DNA of 64,000 nucleotides from Porticoccaceae bacterium (GTDB lineage: Bacteria > Pseudomonadota > Gammaproteobacteria > Pseudomonadales > Porticoccaceae): the NCBI GenBank assembly GCA_021773435.1, contig JAJFKC010000045.1, positions 18,485 through 82,484 on the forward strand, given 5' to 3'. A model generated the notes under the pieces. That model did not search any database. It was not told the DNA's origin and saw only the letters and a program-made list of their open reading frames with translations. The position numbers and the translations under genes are program-made. Shown one piece after another: positions 49,774 to 60,043 of this stretch. Each line of letters begins with the position of its first letter. Position 1 is the first letter of the stretch.

Positions 49774-50664
49774 TTAACCAGATGAATCACTGAGGCTCAA
49801 TATACGTTCCAGCATTTGCAAAGTCAGCGCACCCGATGGCAGGGGCACTTTTAAGTCATGGCCCACCGATAAAGCCAGGGAAAGATCCTTAAACAGAACT
49901 TCTGCCAGGCCTTCCATGCCCGTGGTATAGGATTCGCGCATCTCGGCAAACCAGCTCCAGCTTTCCAGCGCCCAGCTGTTACCGGTACTCACTTTCAAAA
50001 GCTCGATGAGTTTATCTTCATCGATGCCTGCAGCAGCACCCAGGCGCAAGCCTTCATAGGCGCTGTGTAGATGATTTAAAAACATCAGGTTGTTAACCAG
50101 CTTCGCGGCTTCACCCATACCCACATCGCCCAGATGAAAGATGTTTTCTCCCACCACCTCAAAGATTGGCCGACAGCTTTCCACCAGCTTGGCATCTCCC
50201 CCAACCATTAAGGTCAGGGTGCCCGCCTTTGAACCTTCTTCACCGCCGCTGACAGCGGCATCCAACACACCTACATTTTTTGTTACTGCGTGCTCGGCTA
50301 TTTTCTGGCAGGTTTTGGGGTGAACGGTGGCGTGAATAACAATAATGGAACCTGGCTTTGCAGTGGATAAAACTCCGTTTTCACCCAGTACGACTTCTTC
50401 AAGCTGAGCATCGTTGACCACCACTAGCTGAATAATATCGCTGTTAGCGGCGACTTCAGCGACTGACCTTGCCGCTGAAGCGCCCAGCTTTGCCAGCTCA
50501 GACAGCGGTTCCGACCTGATATCGAAGACGGTCAAATCAAACCCGGCCTTAACTAGATTGACGGCCATGGCTTTGCCCATATTGCCTAGCCCAATGAAGC
50601 CTACCCTTTGATTTTTTATTGGGGCTTCCGGTTTTGGCTCAGTAGACTTTGGTTCAGCAGGCAT
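49774..50664 (-). CDS. NAD(P)-dependent oxidoreductase, 3-hydroxyisobutyrate dehydrogenase family
   Basis: A 296-residue beta-hydroxyacid dehydrogenase. After a Pro/Glu/Lys-rich N-terminal extension of ~18 residues comes VGFIGLGNMGKAMAVNLVKAG (GxGxxG). The substrate-binding DAAVSGGEEGSKAGTLTLMVGG and the catalytic Lys in GEAAKLVNNLMFLNH are present, as in 3-hydroxyisobutyrate, tartronate-semialdehyde and related dehydrogenases. It lies downstream of an ACMSD-type amidohydrolase gene (112-base gap). The exact substrate is unknown. Confidence 0.88.
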   Translation of the reverse strand: MPAEPKSTEPKPEAPIKNQRVGFIGLGNMGKAMAVNLVKAGFDLTVFDIRSEPLSELAKLGASAARSVAEVAANSDIIQLVVVNDAQLEEVVLGENGVLSTAKPGSIIVIHATVHPKTCQKIAEHAVTKNVGVLDAAVSGGEEGSKAGTLTLMVGGDAKLVESCRPIFEVVGENIFHLGDVGMGEAAKLVNNLMFLNHLHSAYEGLRLGAAAGIDEDKLIELLKVSTGNSWALESWSWFAEMRESYTTGMEGLAEVLFKDLSLALSVGHDLKVPLPSGALTLQMLERILSLSDSSG

Positions 50665-50776
50665 GGAGAAATCCCTCGTTCATTGTGTAGACCCGCAATA
50701 GTTGCGTAAGCACAGTGCCTGGTTCATTAATTATCCCCACAGCACGCGCCCAACAATTCACCCTCAAAGCTAGCCC

Positions 50777-51949
50777 CTACAGTTTATAAAAATTCCGAAT
50801 ATTATCGCCCAGCAATTTTGGTCGTGCGCTGGCTGGCAAACTATCGGCCATGCGCTCAATCTCTTTGATGTAGTCGGGCGTGTGATCGGCATGAGGGAAG
50901 TCACTGGCCCAGACAAAGTGGTCTTCACCAAGGATTTCCATCATGGCGGGTATCAGTTTTTCGTCGGGATCGCAGGACACCAGGCAGTTGGATTTAAACC
51001 ACTCACTGGGCGGCCGGGATACCGCTGTGCGTTCGCCGATCACGGTCTTGTGATACATCACATCAAGTCTATCGAGCCATTGACCGATCCAGCCACCCCC
51101 AGCTTCCAGCAGTACCAGACGCAGGTCAGGAAAGCGCTCGAAGGTGCCAAAGTCAAAAAAGGTGGTGAAAGCATGACGCAGGCCTTCGGCGGTGGTGATG
51201 TTCGCCAGGAGCGGGAGCCGGTTGGCATTTTCAAAACGACTGGGACGCTGATCTAAAGGCTCAAAGCCAACGTGGATGGCAAGCGGTATATCCAGCTCGA
51301 CGGCTTTTTGGAAAATGGGGTCATGCACCGGATCACCGTGGGCTTTTCGGCTCCAGGTAAAAGGCATGGCGAAAGCGCCTTTACAGCCATCTTTTACCGC
51401 CCGTTCCAGTTCAGCGGCGGCTGTTTCGGGGTCGTCGAAAGGAATATGAGCAATGGGCACCAGGCGGCCACCAGAGTCTTTACAGAAATCAACTATCCAG
51501 CGGTTATAGGCACGGGCATAGGCGTGGGTAAGCTCAATATCATCCAGCTCCGCCTCCCACAACACACCTATGGTCGGATATAACAGCGCTGCATCAAGGC
51601 CTTCGGCATCCAGCAGTTGCACGCGTTCTGCTGCATTCATAGAACCAAACGGGGCGTTGCCAACATAGGTGCGCTCAACGCCCGGCTCAAACAGCTCCGG
51701 GTCTTTATGGTGCATTAGCCCCATGGTTGATGGAAAACCCTTGCGCAGCATTTTCGACGGTGCGCCATTAATTTCGACATACTCAAGGCCGTCTTCATCG
51801 ACGGCGATGCGCATGGCGCGATCACGGTATTTGGCTTCTATATAATTTCCCCAGAGGTCGGGCGGCTCCAGGATATGACCATCGGCGTCGATAGCGCCTT
51901 TATATTTAAGCTTTTGAACATGGGATAAATCAGGTTTCCATTGCGACAC
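50777..51949 (-). CDS. Amidohydrolase 2 family protein (ACMSD-type, decarboxylase-like)
   Basis: A 390-residue TIM-barrel metalloenzyme. IDADGHILEPPDLWGNYIE is the N-terminal metal segment, LAIHVGFEP supplies a further His, LLEAGGGWIGQWLDR follows, and FVWASDFPHADHTPDY holds the catalytic Asp/His. The family (ACMSD, gamma-resorcylate decarboxylase) performs non-oxidative decarboxylation or hydrolysis and is common in aromatic/terpenoid degradation loci. It lies between the BVMO gene (downstream in direction of reading: upstream gene) and the hydroxyisobutyrate-like dehydrogenase on the same strand. Confidence 0.87.
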   Translation of the reverse strand: MSQWKPDLSHVQKLKYKGAIDADGHILEPPDLWGNYIEAKYRDRAMRIAVDEDGLEYVEINGAPSKMLRKGFPSTMGLMHHKDPELFEPGVERTYVGNAPFGSMNAAERVQLLDAEGLDAALLYPTIGVLWEAELDDIELTHAYARAYNRWIVDFCKDSGGRLVPIAHIPFDDPETAAAELERAVKDGCKGAFAMPFTWSRKAHGDPVHDPIFQKAVELDIPLAIHVGFEPLDQRPSRFENANRLPLLANITTAEGLRHAFTTFFDFGTFERFPDLRLVLLEAGGGWIGQWLDRLDVMYHKTVIGERTAVSRPPSEWFKSNCLVSCDPDEKLIPAMMEILGEDHFVWASDFPHADHTPDYIKEIERMADSLPASARPKLLGDNIRNFYKL

Positions 51950-52062
51950 GGCGAACCCCCTTTATTTTGAAAAATTAATTTATGCTAGCGCGCAATCAAG
52001 CACGCGTAGCCATGAACCGATAACGCCATGAATAAAAGCTATGCTCGTAGCATCACGGCGTA

Positions 52063-53940
52063 TCACTTTATTTCAAGTCCATCCAGATCGCCGGTTTCGC
52101 GCCAGTCACTGAGCAACTCGAAAAACTCAGCACCACTGCCGCCAAACTGGCCGCTGAGGAAACCGTTATTGTTACCGGTGTGACCTTCATTGTTGTAATA
52201 ACCCGGCGTGCACTGAATATATTGTCTTTCGATGGCTTCATTTTTTGTTTGAATGGTTTCAACCCAGCCGTCCTCTGCGACTTGAGTCGGCTCAACCGTG
52301 GTCGCGTCATTGTCCATGCAGTGCTTTAACACGTAAGCCAGGTGTTGTGCCTGCTCACCAAGCATGTGAGTGAAACTGGCGGTCAGTGCTGTTTGAGTAA
52401 AACCCAGGAAGAAACAATTGGGAAAACCATTGCTAAACAATCCGTGAAAGGTCGACAGCCCACCATCCCATTTTTCTTTTAAGCTAACACCATCTCGACC
52501 AATCACGTCATAGCCTGCCATGCTGGTGTAATTGCTGCCTACTTCAAAACCAGTAGCAAAAACCAGGCAATCAAGTTCATATTCTGTGCCATCAATCACT
52601 ACACCCTTTTCGGTAATTTCCTGAACACCCCGGCCCTGAGTATCGACCAGGTGCACGTTGGGTCGGTTATAAGTTTGCAGATATTCATCGTGAAAGCAGG
52701 GGCGTTTGCAGAACTGCCAGTAATAAGCTTTGAGCGCTTCAGCAGTTTCTTCGTCTTCGACAATGCTGGAGACGCGATTTCTTATTTCTTCCATCTTGGT
52801 CAGGTCAGCGATTTCCCGAACTTGTTTTTTCTGCTCTCTCGATAATTTGGGCTTACCTTTGGTGAGTTTCTTTTCACTGTTGGCAACGTCCGTCCAGCCA
52901 TCGCTAACTTCGTCTTTGTTTGCTTCGCTTTTCTTCAGATCACTTTTATGAATAACCGTGCCATCGTCCTTTTTGCTAGGCAGGCCACCGGTCAGCAAAA
53001 TATCAAAATCTTCCATCCGTTTTTTGTGCCAGCCGGGCTGCAGTTTAGCGACCCACTCCGGGCTGGTTGGCGCATTTTTTCTAACGTCCACTGACGAGGG
53101 TGTGCGTTGGAATACATACAGCTCTTTGGCCGCTTCGCCGAGATGAGGGATACACTGAATGGCCGTGGCACCGGTACCAATAATTCCTACCCGCTTATCG
53201 GCAAGGCCAGTCATCAGCTCGCCATCTGGCGTGCCTTTGGTATATTCAAAGTCCCAGCGACTGGTATGAAAAGTATGACCTTTGTATTTGTCGATACCGG
53301 GAATACCCGGCAGTTTGGGCTTGGTGAGCAAACCATTGGACATCGCCACATAATGGGCTTTTATTTCATCACCACGATTGGTGTAAATAATCCAGCGGCT
53401 AATACTTTCGTCCCAGCGCAGTTCCGTGACCTCGGTCTGGAAGCAGACATCGTCATAGAGATTAAATTTTTTGGCGATATTGATGCTGTGTTCGAGTATT
53501 TCCGGGGCGTGGGAATAGCGCTCTTTCGGGATGTAATCCATCTCTTCGAGCAGGGGAAAATAAACGTAGGCTTCGATATCACACTGGGCGCCGGGGTAGC
53601 GATTCCAGTACCAGGTGCCACCAAAATCACCGGCGCGGTCGATGATGCGGATATCTTTGACACCGGATTTTCTTAGCTCTGCGCCAGTCAAAAGACCACC
53701 GAATCCGCCACCAATAATGACGACTTCTACTTCGTCATTGAGTGGTTCTCGCGTAAAACCGGGCTCTACGTAATGGTCATCAATAAAATTTGAGAACTCG
53801 CCCTTTATTTCCTGGTATTGATCAAAACCTTCTTTGCGGACACGTTTGTCCCGTTCTTCATAATATTTTCCCACCATCGCTTCTGGGTCGAACTCCAACT
53901 CGGAAGTGTCGATCGTGTATTTCTGCTGTCTCGTGCTCAT
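52063..53940 (-). CDS. Flavin-containing Baeyer-Villiger-type monooxygenase (1)
   Basis: A 625-residue FAD/NADPH monooxygenase. An N-terminal extension of ~65 residues precedes VEVVIIGGGFGGLLTGAELR (FAD site) and DFGGTWYWNRYPGAQCD; FKGHTFHTSRWDFEY is the BVMO fingerprint FxGxxxHTxxW, then VGIIGTGATAIQCIPHLG binds NADPH. LVFATGFEVG and FFLGFTQTALTASFTHM follow. Such enzymes insert oxygen beside a ketone, opening rings or making esters. A second copy lies at 60.3 kb. It shares strand and short spacers with two downstream catabolic genes. Confidence 0.9.
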   Translation of the reverse strand: MSTRQQKYTIDTSELEFDPEAMVGKYYEERDKRVRKEGFDQYQEIKGEFSNFIDDHYVEPGFTREPLNDEVEVVIIGGGFGGLLTGAELRKSGVKDIRIIDRAGDFGGTWYWNRYPGAQCDIEAYVYFPLLEEMDYIPKERYSHAPEILEHSINIAKKFNLYDDVCFQTEVTELRWDESISRWIIYTNRGDEIKAHYVAMSNGLLTKPKLPGIPGIDKYKGHTFHTSRWDFEYTKGTPDGELMTGLADKRVGIIGTGATAIQCIPHLGEAAKELYVFQRTPSSVDVRKNAPTSPEWVAKLQPGWHKKRMEDFDILLTGGLPSKKDDGTVIHKSDLKKSEANKDEVSDGWTDVANSEKKLTKGKPKLSREQKKQVREIADLTKMEEIRNRVSSIVEDEETAEALKAYYWQFCKRPCFHDEYLQTYNRPNVHLVDTQGRGVQEITEKGVVIDGTEYELDCLVFATGFEVGSNYTSMAGYDVIGRDGVSLKEKWDGGLSTFHGLFSNGFPNCFFLGFTQTALTASFTHMLGEQAQHLAYVLKHCMDNDATTVEPTQVAEDGWVETIQTKNEAIERQYIQCTPGYYNNEGHTGNNNGFLSGQFGGSGAEFFELLSDWRETGDLDGLEIK

Positions 53941-54195
53941 GATTTATGCCTGCCATTGATAATCGTAGATTCAAATAGCCAGGTTTCAAAGAGAATTAAG
54001 CCTGGCTGGGAATAATTTGAACACAGACCTTATCACGAAGCCTAAATAAAGGTGATGCCCGTTAGCGACAAGCTCGCGCCGCGTTATCGCTTGTCCAGCA
54101 TAGGTCCCCAAAGCAAAGCCTTCCATGGCGATATGGACAACTAAAAATAAGACTTCTATGCTAGAACTATTCGAATACTAATTAGCAGGTGAACC

Positions 54196-55410
54196 ATGCA
54201 AAGAAAACACATACTAGATGGGTATCGGGTATTGGATCTCACTCAATATGTTGCTGGCCCCACAGTGACGCGACTTATGGCGGAAATGGGTGCCGAAGTG
54301 ATTAAGGTGGAAATGCTGCCCTACGGTGATCCGACCCGCACCGGTGGCTTCCGTCGCGATAAACGCAGTAGCTACAATATTCAGCATAATCGCGGTAAAA
54401 AAAGTATCTGCGTAAACACCAAGAGCGATAAGGGCAAGAAAATCCTGAAGGAGCTGGTGAAGGAATGTGATGTAGTGCTGGAGAATTTCGCCCCCGGCGT
54501 GGTTGGCCGACTCGGTCTTGACTGGGACAGCGTCAGGTCATTGAATCCAACAGTGATCATGTGTTCGATATCTGCCTTTGGACAAACCGGATCACTGGCC
54601 TCCTTGCCCGGCTTCGACTACATCGCCCAGGCCTACGCCGGTGTCACTGATATGATCGGCGATCCAGACGGCGCGCCGTCAATACCCCAGCTCGCCCTCG
54701 GTGATGTCGGCACCGGCGTTCACGCCACCTGCGCTATCGGCTATGCCCTCCTGCACAAAGAAAAAACCGGCGAGGGTCAATACCTGGACATTTCCCTGCT
54801 GGATTGTTATTTCCATTCCCACGATTTGAACGTCAATCTGATCAGTGCCTCAGGCGGTAGCGCTAAACCCCGTCGTGGCGGTGCCCATCACTACGCCGTG
54901 GTGCCGACCGGCGTGTTTCGTGCCAAAGAGGGTTATATTCTGATTATGGCGACTCTGCATCATTGGGATAACCTTTGCGCGGTCATCGGGCGAGAAGACC
55001 TGGTCACTGAAGAACGCTTCACCAATGCCAAAATTAGAATGCGCGCCAAAGATGAAATTATCGCGATTATTGAGGAATGGTTGCAGGAACAGGACAGCGA
55101 CGAAGCCGCCATCCGAATACTTCAGGATGCCCATGTGCCCGTCGCCCCGGTGCTGAGCGTCGCCAAAGCCATGGAGCATCCGCACCTGGTGGAGCGAGGA
55201 ACCATACAGCCGATTAACGACCGTGTGCTGGGCGAATTTTCAATTCCCGGCAATCCACTACGCTACTCTGCGTTTCCTGACCCCCTGCCCCTTGAAGCGC
55301 CCTTACTCGGGGAGCACAACAAGGAGGTGCTGACTGAAATACTGTCTTACAGCGATGACGAACTGGCGGCCCTGGAAAATGAAGATATCATCCGGCAGAG
55401 AGCTTATTAG
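54196..55410 (+). CDS. CaiB/BaiF family (class III) CoA transferase
   Basis: A 404-residue CoA transferase: YRVLDLTQYVAGPTVTRLMAE, GAEVIKVEMLPYGDPTR, NRGKKSICVNTKSDKGKK, ENFAPGVVGRLGLDW and SAFGQTGSLASLPGFDYIAQA are all family segments, and LALGDVGTGVHATCAI carries the catalytic Asp. It swaps CoA between carboxylic acids without ATP, giving the CoA thioesters needed by the acyl-CoA dehydrogenases. It is divergent from the BVMO gene across a 255-base spacer and lies far from other genes on the plus strand. Confidence 0.9.
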   Translation: MQRKHILDGYRVLDLTQYVAGPTVTRLMAEMGAEVIKVEMLPYGDPTRTGGFRRDKRSSYNIQHNRGKKSICVNTKSDKGKKILKELVKECDVVLENFAPGVVGRLGLDWDSVRSLNPTVIMCSISAFGQTGSLASLPGFDYIAQAYAGVTDMIGDPDGAPSIPQLALGDVGTGVHATCAIGYALLHKEKTGEGQYLDISLLDCYFHSHDLNVNLISASGGSAKPRRGGAHHYAVVPTGVFRAKEGYILIMATLHHWDNLCAVIGREDLVTEERFTNAKIRMRAKDEIIAIIEEWLQEQDSDEAAIRILQDAHVPVAPVLSVAKAMEHPHLVERGTIQPINDRVLGEFSIPGNPLRYSAFPDPLPLEAPLLGEHNKEVLTEILSYSDDELAALENEDIIRQRAY

Positions 55411-55528
55411 TAGGGGCTTACTTTTGGACAAGGCATGCTTAAGACACTACGGCCAGGAAACGGTATAGTCGCGGCCCGCTGCGCACTGACAATCACAGGA
55501 GCGTCTCGCCGACAGGAATTAAACAGAC

Positions 55529-55798
55529 ATGAAATTACTCGTACGCAATCTCGCCCGCAGCACCACAGAAGCGGAGCTTCGCACCCTGTTTGAAGCCCAC
55601 GGCAAGGTGCAGTCCTGCTCACTGGTGATGGACAAGCTAACCGGTGCATCAAAAGGCTTTGGTTTTATCGAAATGCCCCGACCGGGTGACGCCAAAGCAG
55701 CCGCCAAGGTGCTTAACAATAAAGTCATCGCCGGTAATAATATCCGCGTCAAGAAAGCTGAACCAAAACCCGAGGCGGACGCTGCGGAGGCAAGTTGA
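55529..55798 (+). CDS. RNA-binding protein with one RRM domain
   Basis: An 89-residue single-RRM protein. RNP2 is KLLVRNL (residues 2-8) and RNP1 is KGFGFIEM (42-49); the remainder is the usual beta-alpha-beta fold, with a short acidic/Ala tail. Bacterial glycine-poor RRM proteins of this size are often cold-induced and bind AU-rich RNA. It precedes the VF530 gene by 88 bases on the same strand. Confidence 0.92.
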   Translation: MKLLVRNLARSTTEAELRTLFEAHGKVQSCSLVMDKLTGASKGFGFIEMPRPGDAKAAAKVLNNKVIAGNNIRVKKAEPKPEADAAEAS

Positions 55799-55886
55799 TT
55801 CAGCACCCCATAATTTAGAACTGGTATATCCCGTACTACAGAGCTGAAAGTTAGGAATTAGGAATTGAGCACCAAGACCTCGACAC

Positions 55887-56240
55887 ATGGCTAAACCAGA
55901 CCCACTACATGGCGTCACACTCAAAGCGCTTCTTACCGACCTGGTTGACAACTACGGCTGGGAGGAACTGGGCCAACGCATCAATATTAAATGCTTCACC
56001 AACAATCCTAGTATTTCATCTAGCCTGAAGTTCTTGCGTAAAACGGCCTGGGCGCGCACCAAAGTCGAAGTCCTGTATGTGGCGAGCCTTGATTCTACAC
56101 TTAATGACGAAGCTGAACATACCAGCGAACCTGGGCATAAGAGCGAAGCTAAACATAGCAGCGCCCAAAAATCAGATATTAAAAAGCCAGACTCAAATAG
56201 CAATATTTGGTCTATCTCACGTAGCGGCTGTGACAGCTAA
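55887..56240 (+). CDS. VF530 family (DUF2132) DNA-binding protein with extended tail
   Basis: A 117-residue protein. The first ~65 residues are the VF530 domain: [56 protein letters not shown]. The family has a helical fold related to DNA-binding domains; its role is unclear. Residues from ~75 to the end form a low-complexity tail with repeated [19 protein letters not shown], not seen in the short typical family members and possibly disordered. It starts 7-bp-repeat DNA (TTAGGAA x2 at about 55852) upstream. Confidence 0.85.
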   Translation: MAKPDPLHGVTLKALLTDLVDNYGWEELGQRINIKCFTNNPSISSSLKFLRKTAWARTKVEVLYVASLDSTLNDEAEHTSEPGHKSEAKHSSAQKSDIKKPDSNSNIWSISRSGCDS

Positions 56241-56398
56241 GCCTTATTTTTGTAGTGCTTTTCTCTCCACCCCGCGCCCTTTTTAATCTCAATCCCGAAG
56301 AATGACTCTCCCCACCATCCCCTAAGCATTCAGCGATAAAGCATAGTAGAATCGCCGCGCCGCCTGGCAGCATCCACTATTTGAGGGAAAAAGATCCG

Positions 56399-56905
56399 AT
56401 GAGCCGTCTCGAAATCGTCATTGAAAAAGCCATGTACCGATCACGTTGGCTGCTGGCCCCCATTTACCTGGGTCTGTCACTGGCTTTAGTGGCCCTGGGT
56501 ATCAAGTTTTTCCAGGAAGTGTTCCATCTCTTGCCCCATATTCTTGAGATCGCAGAAGCAGATATGGTGCTGGTGATTTTGTCATTGATCGACATTGCCA
56601 TGGTCGGTGGCCTGATCGTTATGGTGATGATGAGTGGCTATGAAAATTTCGTCTCAGAACTCAATGTCGCAGAGGGTGAAGAAAAACTTGGCTGGCTGGG
56701 CACCATGGATGCCTCCTCACTAAAAATGAAAATTGCCGCCAGTATCGTGGCGATTTCCAGCATCCACCTGCTGAAAATTTTTATGAATGCCGAAAATACC
56801 GCCAACGATAAATTGATGTGGTTCGTTATTATTCACCTGACCTTTGTAGTTTCCGCTTTTGCTATGGGCTATCTCGACAGAGTCACCAAATATGCCAAAC
56901 CCTGA
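56399..56905 (+). CDS. yqhA: YqhA family (TIGR00645) membrane protein
   Basis: A 168-residue inner-membrane protein beginning [20 protein letters not shown] at ATG 56399; a TTG six codons upstream is less likely. Four TM helices include [18 protein letters not shown] and [20 protein letters not shown], with the conserved [10 protein letters not shown] segment. The family is widespread in proteobacteria and has no established function. GAGGG lies upstream of the start. It is convergent with the COG2509 oxidoreductase gene (6-base gap). Confidence 0.9.
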   Translation: MSRLEIVIEKAMYRSRWLLAPIYLGLSLALVALGIKFFQEVFHLLPHILEIAEADMVLVILSLIDIAMVGGLIVMVMMSGYENFVSELNVAEGEEKLGWLGTMDASSLKMKIAASIVAISSIHLLKIFMNAENTANDKLMWFVIIHLTFVVSAFAMGYLDRVTKYAKP

Positions 56906-56911
56906 TTTAAC

Positions 56912-58648
56912 TTACACCTGTTTCGAGATATCCAATCCCAATAAATCCAGGGCGAGGGCTTCTGCCACTTTAATACCATCGATACCCGCCGACAGTATGC
57001 CCCCTGCATAGCCCGCGCCTTCACCCGCCGGATATAAACCTTGGGTATTGATATTCTGAAAATCTTTGCCCCGCTTTATACATATCGGTGATGAGGTACG
57101 GGTTTCGACGCCGGTCAAAATCGCATCGGCCATGGCAAAGCCCTTTAATTTTTTTTCAAAGGCGGGAATCGCCTCGCGAATAGCTGCCACAGCAAAGGGC
57201 GGCAGAGCCTTCGACAAATCCCCCAGACTAATGCCTGGTTGATACGACGGCGTGACACTCGCTAATTCGCTTGAGGGTTTATCCGCCAGAAAATCCCCAA
57301 CCAGCTGGGCCGGAGCCTGGTAATTGGCACCGCCTAATTCATAGGCCCGGCTTTCTAGTTGTCTTTGTAGATCAATACCGGCCAATACGTGTTCTGGGAA
57401 GTCTTGCTCTGGCGTAATACCCACCACTATCGCGGCGTTGGCATTGCGTTCGTTGCGGGAATACTGGGACATGCCGTTGGTCACCACGCGGCCCTCTTCA
57501 GAGGTCGCCGCGACCACGGTGCCGCCCGGACACACACAAAAACTATAAACACTGCGGCCATTGGCGCAGTGATGGACGAGTTTGTAATCCGCTGCGCCGA
57601 GAATTGGATGCCCGGCCCGATCGCCAAAACGAGCAGCATCGATCACCGACTGGGGATGCTCGATACGAAAGCCAATGGAGAAGGGCTTGGCTTCGATATA
57701 AATGCCCTGCTCCACCAACATCTCGAAGGTGTCGCGAGCGCTATGGCCGACGGCCAGAATAATATGCCGACTGTGAAGGGTTTCGCCGCTGGCCAGGGTT
57801 AGTCCGGTGATCTGGCCTTGATTCGCTGAATCGCCGTCAGTATTGGTATGGTTTTCAATTTTCCGATGAACCATTTCCCGATGAACAATGTCGACCTTGC
57901 TACCAAAACGAATTTCTCCGCCTAAGCGGATAATTTCCCGGCGCATGTTTTCGACCATTTTCACCAGCTTAAAAGTGCCAATGTGGGGCTTGTTGATGGT
58001 TAATATTTCTTCCGGCGCACCGGCTTCGACAAACTCTTTAAGCACCTTGCGGCCCAGATGACGCCTATCTTTCACCTGAGAATGGAGTTTGCCGTCAGAG
58101 AAAGTGCCCGCGCCCCCTTCACCAAACTGTACATTCGACTCCGTGTTTAATTTGCCCTTGCGCCACAAATCCCAGGTGTCCTGGGTGCGCTGCCTGACAT
58201 CCTGACCGCGCTCCAGCACTATCGGCTTTAAACCCATTTGAGCCAGCAACAGGGCCGCCAATATTCCACAGGGCCCAAAACCAATCACGATAGGCCGCTG
58301 CCTGATTGCCGTAGATGAGGTGGTGGTAGGCAATGCACCGAAAAAATCACTGCTGGCCTGGGCGACAAACTTGTAGTCGGTATCAGGACAGGGCCGGACA
58401 AGGGTCGAAGCAGATTCTGACAGCTCGGCAAACCTTGCCAAAACAGCTTGTTCCCTGGCTTCGGCCAGCGCCACATCCAACTGATAAATCAACTGGATAT
58501 CGGCTTGTTTGCGAGCATCGTAACTGCGTTTAAACACGCTATAGCCAACCAGCTCATCAGGATTGATAGCCAGCCGGTCGATAATGGCTGCGTCGAGCTC
58601 TGCCTCGGAATGATCGAGGCCTAACCTGATTTCAGTGAGTCTTAGCAT
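56912..58648 (-). CDS. Uncharacterised FAD-dependent oxidoreductase (COG2509)
   Basis: A 578-residue flavoprotein. An N-terminal domain of ~90 residues (VGYSVFKRSYDARK) precedes the FAD site IGFGPCGILAALLLAQMG and the linked ERGQDVRQRTQDTW. FGEGGAGTFSDGKLHSQVKD, VGHSARDTFEML and the C-terminal YPAGEGAGYAGGILSAGIDG fit the COG2509 family. The redox partner and substrate are unknown. The stop lies 6 bases from the convergent yqhA stop. Confidence 0.9.
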   Translation of the reverse strand: MLRLTEIRLGLDHSEAELDAAIIDRLAINPDELVGYSVFKRSYDARKQADIQLIYQLDVALAEAREQAVLARFAELSESASTLVRPCPDTDYKFVAQASSDFFGALPTTTSSTAIRQRPIVIGFGPCGILAALLLAQMGLKPIVLERGQDVRQRTQDTWDLWRKGKLNTESNVQFGEGGAGTFSDGKLHSQVKDRRHLGRKVLKEFVEAGAPEEILTINKPHIGTFKLVKMVENMRREIIRLGGEIRFGSKVDIVHREMVHRKIENHTNTDGDSANQGQITGLTLASGETLHSRHIILAVGHSARDTFEMLVEQGIYIEAKPFSIGFRIEHPQSVIDAARFGDRAGHPILGAADYKLVHHCANGRSVYSFCVCPGGTVVAATSEEGRVVTNGMSQYSRNERNANAAIVVGITPEQDFPEHVLAGIDLQRQLESRAYELGGANYQAPAQLVGDFLADKPSSELASVTPSYQPGISLGDLSKALPPFAVAAIREAIPAFEKKLKGFAMADAILTGVETRTSSPICIKRGKDFQNINTQGLYPAGEGAGYAGGILSAGIDGIKVAEALALDLLGLDISKQV

Positions 58649-58782
58649 GGTGTCTTAACACATCCTCGCAACATAGTCTCTTAACTTAGCTCCTAACGTT
58701 GGCTATCAAAATAACTTGCCAATATAGTTTCTCAATGTGACCTTAAACCCAGCCTTAAGCAAAGCATTCTGGACAAGCAAGC

Positions 58783-60027
58783 TTAAACCACCAGCCCGGC
58801 GCTATAGCCCGAAGACCAGGCCCACTGAAAATTAAAACCGCCCAGGTGGCCGGTGACATCCAGCACTTCGCCAATAAAATACAAACCCGGCTGATTTTTA
58901 GCTGCCATGGTTTTCGAGCTAATGGCATCGGTATCTACACCACCCAGCGTCACTTCAGCGGTGCGATAGCCCTCCGTCGCCGAAGGTTTTAAAGACCAGC
59001 GATTTAGCTTTTCGCCGATAGCGAGCAAACGTTTATCGCTGAACTCAGCCAGAGGAACATCAATCAATTCAGACCACCAAAGCAAAGCCAGCTCATTCAC
59101 CAACGCTTTGGGCAATTTATGATTGAGCAGGGGTTTTAAGCTGCTTTTACCGTGATCCTGCTTAGTTTCAAGTAGCCATTGCCCTGCATTCACGCCGAGC
59201 AATAAATCGACAGCAATTTCATCACCGGGATGCCAGTAGTTAGAAATCTGCAGGATCACCGGACCGCTCAGACCCCGATGAGTAAACAGCAAACTCTCGG
59301 TGAAAGCCTGACCATTGCAAGTCACCTCAACCTCCAGGGCGATGCCAGACAGTCGCTCACAAAGTGGTTTGACCGCATCGCTAAACATAAAGGGCACCAA
59401 ACCAGCGTGGCGTTGTGTCACTGCCAGGCCAAATTGCCCGGCAATTTCGTAGCCTAAGCCACTGCCGCCAAGGCTAGGAATGGATAAGGCCCCGGTTGCG
59501 ACCACCAGAGACTCGCATTCTAGACTCTCGCTGTTACTGACGCCCTGCTGCAGTTTTGTTTGGAATTTAACCGTGTATCGACTAACCCCAGTCTCTGCCG
59601 ATCCCACCGATTGAATACCACCCATCTGACAATGGGTTTTAATCGTCACACCGGCCAGCTCGCACTCCTCTAGTAACATCGCCAGAATATCTTTAGCCGA
59701 ATGCACGCAGAATAACTGGCCGTGTTTACGTGCCTCATACGCAATGCCGTGGCGCTCGACCATGGCGATAAAATCCCACTGGGTATAGCAACTCAAAGCC
59801 GACTTACAAAAATGTGGATTGCCGGACAGGAAATGCGTGGGCTCGACAATTTGATTGGTAAAATTACACCGGCCACCGCCAGACATCAGGATTTTTTTAC
59901 CGACCTTATTGGCCTTTTCCAGCAGCAGCACGCGTCGGCCACGCTCGGCCGCCGTTGCGGCACATAGCAAGCCAGCCGCGCCAGCACCCAGAATAATGAC
60001 ATCGTAGTTTGTAGAAGAAGCTTGCAC
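58783..60027 (-). CDS. BaiN/YhiN family NAD(P)/FAD-dependent oxidoreductase
   Basis: A 414-residue flavoprotein of the HI0933/YhiN/BaiN family. VIILGAGAAGLLCAATAAER (FAD Rossmann), then LMSGGGRCNFTN, VVATGALSIPSLGGSG, FTHRGLSGPVILQISNYW and GEVLDVTGHLGGFNFQWAWSSG are the characteristic segments. BaiN homologues are proposed to reduce steroid C=C bonds, but most YhiN proteins are uncharacterised. It is divergent from the second BVMO gene; a 4x14-bp repeat lies 17 bases upstream of its start. Confidence 0.88.
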   Translation of the reverse strand: MQASSTNYDVIILGAGAAGLLCAATAAERGRRVLLLEKANKVGKKILMSGGGRCNFTNQIVEPTHFLSGNPHFCKSALSCYTQWDFIAMVERHGIAYEARKHGQLFCVHSAKDILAMLLEECELAGVTIKTHCQMGGIQSVGSAETGVSRYTVKFQTKLQQGVSNSESLECESLVVATGALSIPSLGGSGLGYEIAGQFGLAVTQRHAGLVPFMFSDAVKPLCERLSGIALEVEVTCNGQAFTESLLFTHRGLSGPVILQISNYWHPGDEIAVDLLLGVNAGQWLLETKQDHGKSSLKPLLNHKLPKALVNELALLWWSELIDVPLAEFSDKRLLAIGEKLNRWSLKPSATEGYRTAEVTLGGVDTDAISSKTMAAKNQPGLYFIGEVLDVTGHLGGFNFQWAWSSGYSAGLVV

Positions 60028-60043
60028 AGATTGCGGGACTCTT